The translations under genes and the position numbers were made by a program. From assembly GCA_023392035.1 (NCBI GenBank), contig JAEVZY010000261.1, positions 1 to 8,000 on the forward strand: 8,000 nucleotides of DNA, in the 5' to 3' direction. Shown piece after piece: positions 1 through 5,402 of the stretch; position 1 is the stretch's first letter, and each line of letters begins with the position of its first letter. Below the pieces are notes generated by a model. That model had not been told where the DNA came from, did not search any database, and saw only the letters and a list, made by a program, of their open reading frames with translations. The stretch comes from Pseudomonadota bacterium. GTDB taxonomy: Bacteria > Pseudomonadota > Gammaproteobacteria > Burkholderiales > Burkholderiaceae_D.

Positions 1-43
1 CCACCCCGCCCCGACCGCCTCCCCCCTGATCAATCGGTTGGAC

Positions 44-49
44 AAGGAG
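44..49 (+). promoter_or_regulatory. Ribosome binding site that fixes the first gene's start
   Basis: AAGGAG lies 8 bases before the ATG at 58. A GTG in the same frame at 49 overlaps this Shine-Dalgarno core, so it is unlikely to be the start. The ATG at 58 is therefore preferred. Confidence 0.8.
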
Positions 50-57
50 TGAGAGCG

Positions 58-930
58 ATGGAAATTTCGCGTCAATTTGTCCGGCAGAAAAATCCCTGTG
101 CCGATGGATTCCGCTGGTTCTTGCGCCATTTTCAGGAAGGCTCCGACTACCAGCCCCTGCTCGACGCGCTGGTGGCAGCCGGGCGAATCTCCGATGCCTG
201 TTGGCTGATGGACCAATTCGGGCCGACCAAGGCGGTGCTTGAAGTCGATGCGCTGGAAGCGGACGCAGTTGTGTTCGCCGGCACCCTGGTGGCGCGTGGC
301 CCGATCGATGTGGACACCGTGCTGCGCATCGGCGGCAGTTTGCGAGCCGAGTCCGGCATCCGGGTCGGTCGCAGCCTGCAGGTTGGCGAAGACCTGTGGG
401 CAGGCGGAAACGTCCGCTCGCTGGGCAGCCTGGAGGTGGGCAGGGATGTGCGTGCCGACTGGAACCTGCTGGTTCAGGAACGCCTGGACTGCCGCGGCGA
501 CCTGCGCGTCGGCTGGGATGTCGAGGTGGGGGCGGATTGCACGATCGGTGGCCAGACCACGGTGGGCGGAGATGTCGCGGTGGGCGCCAGCCTGAAATGC
601 CAGAGCAATCTGCGCGTCCGGGGCGCCTTGAAGGCCAGTGGCAGCGTCTGGTCTGCGCAGGGCATCGAGGTGAACCAGGGTATCGAAGTCAGCGAGCATC
701 TGGAAGCGTCCTGGGGCATCGTGTCCGGCAAATCCATCGTCGCCGGCGGGGCAATCAAGGCGGGCGAGAGCCTGACGGCAGAGGAAATCATCCTGGCCGG
801 AGAGGGCTACGGAATCTACGCCGGCCTCAACGTGCCGATGGCGGTATGGGAGGCCAGCGCCTGGGTGCGCGCACGGGAACTGCCGAAGCGGCTGTTCAGC
901 GGCCATTGGCATGCGCCGGTCACGTCCTGA
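58..930 (+). CDS. Bactofilin-like polymer-forming repeat protein
   Basis: A 290-residue protein predicted to be cytoplasmic (no signal peptide or membrane segment). Residues 1 to about 60 form a non-repetitive head with CADGFRWFLRHF near the start and a helical stretch ending at WLMDQFG. From about residue 62 to 250 the chain is made of short strand repeats in which V, I or L alternate with G and D (for example SLQVGEDLWAGGNV, GDLRVGWDVEVGADCTIGG). This is the pattern of a right-handed beta-helix as in bactofilins and related polymer-forming cytoskeletal proteins. The repeat section is longer than a typical bactofilin core, and the head domain is additional. The family link rests on repeat pattern, not on a catalytic motif; assembly into a scaffold is inference. 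The GNAT-Rnk gene starts 48 bases downstream on the same strand, so co-transcription is likely. Other solenoid folds (hexapeptide or pentapeptide-like) are possible. Confidence 0.7.
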   Translation: MEISRQFVRQKNPCADGFRWFLRHFQEGSDYQPLLDALVAAGRISDACWLMDQFGPTKAVLEVDALEADAVVFAGTLVARGPIDVDTVLRIGGSLRAESGIRVGRSLQVGEDLWAGGNVRSLGSLEVGRDVRADWNLLVQERLDCRGDLRVGWDVEVGADCTIGGQTTVGGDVAVGASLKCQSNLRVRGALKASGSVWSAQGIEVNQGIEVSEHLEASWGIVSGKSIVAGGAIKAGESLTAEEIILAGEGYGIYAGLNVPMAVWEASAWVRARELPKRLFSGHWHAPVTS

Positions 931-978
931 GCAGCGCGGCTTGTCCGTGTCTTTCCTACCCTGCAGGAGTCTCTATCA

Positions 979-1890
979 ATGAACACACCTTTCGTTTCCC
1001 TGTGCCCCGAGATCACCCGGGCCAACGCGCTGACGCTGATGAACTGGCTGGATGACGAGGATGTCACCCGCTTCCTGAGCGATTCGCGCGATGTCTCCCG
1101 GATGATCGAGCAGGTCATCGGTCGGGTCCAGTTGCCGATCCTGACCCATCTGTTCAACCAGGGCGGCCGCTTCTTCATGGCCTACGATCAGCATGACGTG
1201 CCGGTGGGCTTCGTGCGCCTCGTCAAGAAGGGTGCCGACTGCGAGATGGTCCTGGTCATCGGCGAGCGCGATAACTGGGGCCGCAGGCTCGGTGCCAGCG
1301 CCATCCGCGAAGGCATGAAGCTCGCCTTCTTCGAGATGCGGGCGGAGCGGCTCATCGCCAAAATCCACCCGGAGAACGCACGATCACTGAACGCGTTCCT
1401 GCGCAGCGGCTTTTTGCCGGAAAGCGAATCGCCGACGATGAAATCCCTGGTCATGAGCTCGGCGCGCTATCTCCGGCTCTTGCGCGAACGCCCTGTGGTT
1501 CACCTCGGCGACATCCACATCACCGAGATCGACAAGGCCCGGCTCAGGAATCTGATCGACCTCGAACCGGGCCCCGATATTTTCGAGCTCGAGCATGAGA
1601 TCGAGCGCGCCATCGTCGTCGATCCCAGGAAAGTGGCCGAGGATGTTGTCACGATGAATTCCCGGGCCTTGCTGCAGGTGAACGACGAGGAAGTGGAAGT
1701 CGCGCTGGTGTACCCCGGAGAGGCGGATGATGGCGCCGGAAAACTATCGATTTTCTCCGGCATCGGCACCGCCATCCTGGGCTACAAGGAGGGCGATGCA
1801 TTCAGCTGGCGCATTCCGAACCGCACCTGCCATATCCGGATCGGGAAACTGCTTTATCAACCGGAAGCTGCGGGCGATTTCCACCTGTAG
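979..1890 (+). CDS. Fusion of GNAT N-acetyltransferase and Rnk-type regulator
   Basis: A 303-residue two-domain protein. Residues 1 to about 160 look like a RimJ/RimL-type GNAT acetyl-CoA-dependent acetyltransferase: the acetyl-CoA loop is RRLGAS at 102-107 (the consensus R/Q-x-x-G-x-G/A, with Ser at the last place), followed by the HPENARSLNAFLRSGF motif at 130-145. Residues about 175-303 match Escherichia coli Rnk (regulator of nucleoside diphosphate kinase; GreA/GreB C-terminal-like fold that binds RNA polymerase): VVTMNSR at 223-229, LVYP at 243-246 and YQPEAAGD at 293-300. The Rnk part is nearly full length (Rnk is about 136 residues), so this is a true fusion and not a remnant. GCAGGAG at 963-969 is a good ribosome site, 9 bases before the ATG. 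The acetyl acceptor is unknown; the protein could link acetylation to transcription or nucleotide pools, but that is inference. Domain assignments are strong; the joint function is not. Confidence 0.88.
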   Translation: MNTPFVSLCPEITRANALTLMNWLDDEDVTRFLSDSRDVSRMIEQVIGRVQLPILTHLFNQGGRFFMAYDQHDVPVGFVRLVKKGADCEMVLVIGERDNWGRRLGASAIREGMKLAFFEMRAERLIAKIHPENARSLNAFLRSGFLPESESPTMKSLVMSSARYLRLLRERPVVHLGDIHITEIDKARLRNLIDLEPGPDIFELEHEIERAIVVDPRKVAEDVVTMNSRALLQVNDEEVEVALVYPGEADDGAGKLSIFSGIGTAILGYKEGDAFSWRIPNRTCHIRIGKLLYQPEAAGDFHL

Positions 1891-1924
1891 GTCTGCGCGC
1901 CGCACAAGCGCCGCAGGTCGGGCA

Positions 1925-1953
1925 TGAGCGCGCGGATCGGCCGCTTGCGCTCA
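1925..1953. terminator. Hairpin between convergent genes, possible bidirectional terminator
   Basis: TGAGCGCGCGG (1925-1935) pairs with CCGC plus GCGCTCA (1941-1953), with a two-base TT bulge and a five-base loop. It sits between the stop of the GNAT-Rnk gene (1890) and the stop of the convergent GFA gene (1956). No T-run follows on either strand, so intrinsic termination is not proven. Confidence 0.4.
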
Positions 1954-1955
1954 GC

Positions 1956-2387
1956 TCAAGCTTCTTCCGCCGGAATGAAGCGCAGGCTGCCCGCAAGCCG
2001 CGCCGGGGCGCCGGTGTCGCTCGGATGGTTGACGCCATCCAGCACCGGCACCTCGGGGAAATCAAACGGGCTGACCCCCTCCAGGCAGGCGACGTTCACC
2101 CCATACTGGTTTTGATTGGAACGCCTTTGATGGTGCGTATAGATTCCGCAGCGCGAACAAAAGAAGTGCTGGGCTGAACCGGTATTGAAGCGGTAGCTGG
2201 TCAGCACCTCCTCGCCCTGCAGGATTTTGATTCCGCCCATTTCGGCGGAGACGGTGACAGCGCCGCGCATGCGGCAGTAAGAGCAGGTGCAGCGGCGGAT
2301 CGTATTGAAACCGTCAGTGAGCGTCGCCTCGAAACGTACGGCGCCACAATGGCACTGGCCAGTCCGAACCCTGGTGTCATCCTGCAT
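1956..2387 (-). CDS. GFA-family zinc protein (glutathione-dependent formaldehyde-activating enzyme-like)
   Basis: A 143-residue cytoplasmic protein of the GFA/CENP-V fold, about the usual family length. All seven zinc-binding cysteines are present: C12 and C14 (QCHCGAVRFE) with C77 and C80 (FFCSRCG), which make the structural site in Gfa, and C33, C35 and C38 (CTCSYC), which correspond to the catalytic or glutathione-linked site. The founding member promotes condensation of formaldehyde with glutathione, but most members have no proven activity, so the substrate here is open. AGGAG lies 8 bases before the ATG on the minus strand (2396-2400). It is transcribed alone, divergent from the GGDEF gene and convergent with the GNAT-Rnk gene, and no formaldehyde dehydrogenase gene lies beside it, which weakens a detoxification role. 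Confidence 0.88.
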   Translation of the reverse strand: MQDDTRVRTGQCHCGAVRFEATLTDGFNTIRRCTCSYCRMRGAVTVSAEMGGIKILQGEEVLTSYRFNTGSAQHFFCSRCGIYTHHQRRSNQNQYGVNVACLEGVSPFDFPEVPVLDGVNHPSDTGAPARLAGSLRFIPAEEA

Positions 2388-2428
2388 GGTTTTTTCTCCT
2401 GCGCGGCGAGTTGTGGAAGCGTCAGGGG

Positions 2429-2465
2429 ATTATATCGGCGCCGCCGACCACTTTGCCGGTGTCAA
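2429..2465 (-). promoter_or_regulatory. Possible promoter of the GFA gene
   Basis: On the minus strand a perfect TATAAT (2429-2434) lies about 40 bases upstream of the GFA start. A perfect TTGACA (2460-2465) is also present, but 25 bases separate the two boxes, well beyond the usual 16-18. The -10 may act with a weak -35 or with an activator. The AT-rich boxes stand out from the GC-rich surroundings. Confidence 0.35.
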
Positions 2466-2580
2466 AGGCAATCCAGAATCTACCAAGCTGTGCAACAAGG
2501 CCGCCGACGGGTTTGATATGCTTGGCTCGATTCTGCTTATGCCGCGCAAGCGGCTCGTTTCCCACTGATATCCTCGTTCC

Positions 2581-3855
2581 ATGGAAATCAATGCACGCCC
2601 ATGGCCGGCCAACCTGGTTGACCTTCTGCTTGACGCCGTGTTTTTGGTGGATATGGAAGGCCGTATCGTTCAAGTCTCCGCCGCCAGCGAACGGATTCTC
2701 GGCTACTCGCCCGCGGAGCTGATTGGCCGCTCAATGCTCGACTTCGTCTATGCCGAAGACCGGGCGAGAACGATAGACGAGGCCAGGCTGGTCATGGCCG
2801 GCGTGCCCCGGATCGGCTTCGAAAACCGCTACGTCCGCAAGGATGGCCGCCTGGTTCACATCATGTGGTCCGCGCTCCTGTCTGCCACCGAGCACCTCCG
2901 GATCGGTGTGGCGCGCGATGTGACCGAGGGCAAGCTGGCGCACGCGCGGCAGTCCGCCACGTATGCCATTTCCCAGGCCGTGCAAGGCAGCGCCGATCTC
3001 GCCAGCATGTTTGATGAGGCGGCAAGAATCGTCGCCGAGCTGATCCCGGTCGTGGGATTCAGCGTCTTCATCGCGGACAGGGCCGGTGCACACCAGCCGA
3101 GCGCCTCGGCGTTCTCTCCATCCGCCCGGCGCTGGGCGCAGGCTGCTGCGGACTTGCCCATTACACGGCAGGCGCCGGGATCCGAAGAACCTGAATTTGA
3201 AATCGCCTTGCCGCTCTTGCATGGCGGACGCCGGCATGGCGTGCTCCTGGTGAGCAAGCGCAGCGCATACTCCACGGAAGATGCCGAGTTCCTCGGCTTC
3301 ATCGCGGCGCAGATCGCCGCCGCAATCGAGCGAAAAATGCTGCACGACGACTTGCTGCGGGCCGCGAGATATGACGAGCTGACCGGCCTTCCCAACAGAA
3401 GACTCTTTTACGACCGTCTTTGCGCCGCACTCGCCAGAGCCCGCCGCAAGGGGGCCAAGCTGGCGCTGCTGTACATCGACATAGACGACTTCAAGGTCGT
3501 CAACGACAGCTTCGGACATGCAGCCGGCGATGCCGTCCTTTCACAATTGGCGGTCCGCCTCAGGGACTGCGTGCGCGAATCCGACACCGTCTCCCGCTTT
3601 GGCGGCGACGAATTCGTGGTGCTGATGGAAGACATCAAAGCCGCTGGCGCGGCAGATGCGGTGGCAGCAAAAATCAACGCCTCCTTGAAAGAGAAGATCG
3701 AATTCAACGGATCGAGCGCGGCTGTGGGCGGAGCCAGCATTGGAATAGCCCTCTTTCCGAGAGATGGAGAGGACGGGAATGCTCTCCTGGCGCACGCGGA
3801 CCGGGAAATGTACCTGGTCAAGCGCGGCCGATCCAAAAGAAGTGCAGGCGCTTAG
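2581..3855 (+). CDS. PAS-GAF-GGDEF diguanylate cyclase
   Basis: A 424-residue cytoplasmic sensor enzyme that should make cyclic di-GMP from two GTP. A PAS domain spans about residues 11-117 (LLDAVFLVDMEGRIVQVS, then the PAC-like tail VARDVTEGKLA). A GAF-like domain spans about 138-250. The GGDEF domain runs from about 262: DELTGLPNR at 265-273, metal-binding IDIDDFK at 299-305, the intact active-site GGDEF at 341-345, and an RxxD inhibitory site (RESD, 332-335) at the standard five-residue spacing. It is therefore probably active and subject to product inhibition. There is no EAL or HD-GYP domain, membrane segment or signal peptide. The ATG at 2581 is the only reasonable start: an in-frame stop lies at 2566-2568 and the PAS domain begins almost at once. 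No good Shine-Dalgarno sequence precedes it. The PAS and GAF ligands cannot be read from sequence. Confidence 0.93.
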   Translation: MEINARPWPANLVDLLLDAVFLVDMEGRIVQVSAASERILGYSPAELIGRSMLDFVYAEDRARTIDEARLVMAGVPRIGFENRYVRKDGRLVHIMWSALLSATEHLRIGVARDVTEGKLAHARQSATYAISQAVQGSADLASMFDEAARIVAELIPVVGFSVFIADRAGAHQPSASAFSPSARRWAQAAADLPITRQAPGSEEPEFEIALPLLHGGRRHGVLLVSKRSAYSTEDAEFLGFIAAQIAAAIERKMLHDDLLRAARYDELTGLPNRRLFYDRLCAALARARRKGAKLALLYIDIDDFKVVNDSFGHAAGDAVLSQLAVRLRDCVRESDTVSRFGGDEFVVLMEDIKAAGAADAVAAKINASLKEKIEFNGSSAAVGGASIGIALFPRDGEDGNALLAHADREMYLVKRGRSKRSAGA

Positions 3856-3873
3856 GCTCGATCAGTTGAGCCT
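3854..3873 (+). terminator. Stem-loop at the end of the GGDEF gene
   Basis: AGGCTCGA (3854-3861) pairs with TTGAGCCT (3866-3873) around a TCAG loop, an 8-base-pair stem with one G-T pair that begins inside the TAG stop codon. No T-run follows, so it could be a weak terminator, an mRNA-stabilising hairpin or a processing site between the cyclase and HIT genes. Confidence 0.4.
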
Positions 3874-3932
3874 TGCCACAAGACTTCAATCGCCCCATCA
3901 GTGCACAATTTGAACCCTTTGCTTACAGCGCC

Positions 3933-4364
3933 ATGAACTACGATCCCCAGAACGCTTTCGCCAGAATCCTGCGCGGCGAACTGCCCTCGATCCGCATCTA
4001 CGAAGACGAGGCGACCGTCGCCATCATGGACATCATGCCGCAGACCGATGGGCATGTCCTGGTCCTGACCAAGGAAGCGGCGGTCGAAATCTTCGACCTG
4101 TCCGACGCCGGCGCCGCCGCCTGCATCCGAACCGCCAAGCGCGTGGCGGCCGCGGTGAAGACGGCAATGCATGCGTCCGGCGTCGTGATTTCCCAGTTCA
4201 ACGGCAGCGCCGCCGGCCAGACCGTGCCGCATGTACATTTCCACGTCGTCCCCCGGCATGAGGGCCAGCCGCTCAAGCCGCACGCGAAGACCCAAGCCGA
4301 CATCAATCAACTGCGCGAAATCGCCGACCGCATCATGGCCGCCCTGGCCAAGAGCGTGGGCTGA
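3933..4364 (+). CDS. HIT-family nucleotide-binding protein (HinT/Hit-like hydrolase)
   Basis: A 143-residue cytoplasmic protein of the histidine triad superfamily, which hydrolyses or transfers nucleoside phosphates such as AMP-lysine, AMP-NH2 or dinucleoside polyphosphates. The triad is HVHFHVV at 100-106, with H102 the expected catalytic residue. The N-terminal NAFARILRGELPSIRIYEDE and the middle MPQTDGHVLVLTKE are typical of the Hit/YcfF-like branch. The ATG at 3933 places the N-terminus where family members begin. A TTG at 3873 would add 20 residues with no family character. The ribosome site is weak. The gene follows the GGDEF gene after 77 bases, with a hairpin between them, so it may have its own promoter. 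It converges on the LysR gene, with only 9 bases between the two stops. The family assignment is firm; the physiological substrate is unknown. Confidence 0.92.
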   Translation: MNYDPQNAFARILRGELPSIRIYEDEATVAIMDIMPQTDGHVLVLTKEAAVEIFDLSDAGAAACIRTAKRVAAAVKTAMHASGVVISQFNGSAAGQTVPHVHFHVVPRHEGQPLKPHAKTQADINQLREIADRIMAALAKSVG

Positions 4365-4373
4365 CCAGCCGCG

Positions 4374-5282
4374 CTATTCCTGCAGCAAGCGCGCCACCAG
4401 TTCGCGCAACCAGCGATTGGCCGCATCGTGGTGATAGCGCTCGTGCCAGTACTGCCGAATCTCGATCTTCGGCGTCTTGAAGGGCAGCTTGAGCACTTTC
4501 AACTGCGGCCCGATGGGCAGCGCGCTCACCATGCGCGCCGGAATGGTGGCGATGGCATCGGTCTGCGCCACGATGCTGGGCAGCGGCAGAAAATGCGGCA
4601 CCGATACCGCCACCTGGCGCTTGAGGCGCTGTCCTCCCAGGGCCTTCTCCACCACCGACTCATGGGTGGTGCCGCTGGCCGCCACCACCGCATGCGGCAC
4701 CGACAGGTAGAGACTGGTTGAAAGCCTGGACTTGATCTGCGGATGATCGCGCCGCGCAATGCAGACGAAGCCGTCTTCGTAAAGCGCCTGCTGGTACATG
4801 CCAGCCCCCATGACGGGGAAAATGCCCACCGCAAGATCGGCTTCGCCGGCCGCCATGGCTTCCACCATGCCGCTTTCCGGCACCCGCCGAACCGCCACGC
4901 CCATGCGCGGGGCCAGGCGCCGGATTTCGTGCAGCACCTTGGGCAGGAACACCATTTCGCCGATGTCGGAGAGATACAGCGTGAAGCTGCGCGGCGCGGC
5001 GCTGGCCGGGTCGAAGCCCGAATCGGTTTGCAGCGCCGTTTCAAGCAGCATGCAGGCATGCGCCACCGGCTCCACCAGGCGCTCGGCAAAAGGCGTGGGT
5101 TGCATGCCCTTGGGCGTGCGCACGAACAGGGGATCGTCGAACAGGCGCCGCAGGCGCGCCAGCGCATTGCTCATCGCCGGCTGGCTGATGCCCAGCCGCT
5201 GCGCCGACAGCGTCACATTGCGCTCCTTGGCCATGGCATTGAACACCACCAGCAGGTTGGCGTCGATCGCATTGAGGTTCAT
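4374..5282 (-). CDS. LysR-family transcriptional regulator
   Basis: A 302-residue DNA-binding regulator of normal family length. The winged helix-turn-helix lies at about residues 20-58 (TLSAQRLGISQPAMSNALARL, then RRLFDDPLFVRTPKGMQPT), the signature of the NodD/NahR-like branch. The effector-binding domain covers about 97-302 and ends with a YWHERYHHDAANRWLR stretch common in that branch. The chosen start, MNLNAIDANLL, has AGGA 5 bases upstream. An in-frame ATG at 5376-5378 would add 32 non-conserved residues and would run through the operator region, so it is rejected. The gene is divergent from the GGT-family gene across 120 bases holding a LysR-type box, so control of that gene plus autoregulation is the natural inference. 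The coinducer is not predictable; an amino acid, amide or peptide-derived compound would fit the neighbours. Confidence 0.93.
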   Translation of the reverse strand: MNLNAIDANLLVVFNAMAKERNVTLSAQRLGISQPAMSNALARLRRLFDDPLFVRTPKGMQPTPFAERLVEPVAHACMLLETALQTDSGFDPASAAPRSFTLYLSDIGEMVFLPKVLHEIRRLAPRMGVAVRRVPESGMVEAMAAGEADLAVGIFPVMGAGMYQQALYEDGFVCIARRDHPQIKSRLSTSLYLSVPHAVVAASGTTHESVVEKALGGQRLKRQVAVSVPHFLPLPSIVAQTDAIATIPARMVSALPIGPQLKVLKLPFKTPKIEIRQYWHERYHHDAANRWLRELVARLLQE

Positions 5283-5296
5283 TGGTCCTGGTGCGT

Positions 5297-5311
5297 ATTC
5301 ATCGCATGAAT
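5297..5311. promoter_or_regulatory. LysR-type T-N11-A operator (perfect dyad)
   Basis: ATTCAT-CGC-ATGAAT is a perfect 6+3+6 inverted repeat. Its core TTCATCGCATGAA fits the LysR-family T-N11-A box exactly. It lies 15 bases upstream of the lysR start and about 90 bases upstream of the GGT-family start, between the two divergent genes. A weaker dyad, CTATC (5317-5321) with GATAG (5332-5336), follows and may be a second half-site of an extended footprint. Binding is inferred. Confidence 0.6.
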
Positions 5312-5312
5312 G

Positions 5313-5362
5313 TTGACTATCCATTCTAGCCGATAGACAAATAGGGAGGCCCTCGGTAATTT
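5313..5362. promoter_or_regulatory. Candidate divergent promoters for lysR and the GGT-family gene
   Basis: For the plus-strand gene, TAGACA (5334-5339; five of six bases of the -35 consensus) is 17 bases from a weak TAATTT (5357-5362). TTGACT at 5313-5318 is another possible -35. For lysR, TAGAAT on the minus strand (5323-5328) is a five-of-six -10 without a good -35. If that -10 is used, the dyad at 5297-5311 lies just downstream of the lysR transcription start, as expected for autorepression. These are by-eye matches only. Confidence 0.3.
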
Positions 5363-5402
5363 CGGTGCTCGATTCCATTCAAAACAGTGCAGGAGACAAA
5401 CC

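Noticed and set aside
2541..2554. Short GCCGC-GCAA-GCGGC stem-loop before the GGDEF gene
   Set aside because: A five-base-pair GC stem is common by chance in DNA of this composition; there is no riboswitch-like context.
2422..2673. An 83-codon minus-strand frame across the spacer upstream of the GGDEF gene
   Set aside because: It has less biased composition than the other shadows, but it overlaps the PAS-coding start, has no domain I recognise and shows no clear ribosome site. A gene remnant cannot be excluded.
3873..3932. TTG start 20 codons upstream of the HIT gene
   Set aside because: The extension overlaps the 3' arm of the stem-loop and has no HIT-family character; the ATG at 3933 fits the family N-terminus.
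5283..5378. N-terminal extension of the LysR protein by 32 residues
   Set aside because: The extra residues do not resemble the family N-terminus and would place coding sequence over the operator; the ATG at 5280-5282 fits length and domain start.
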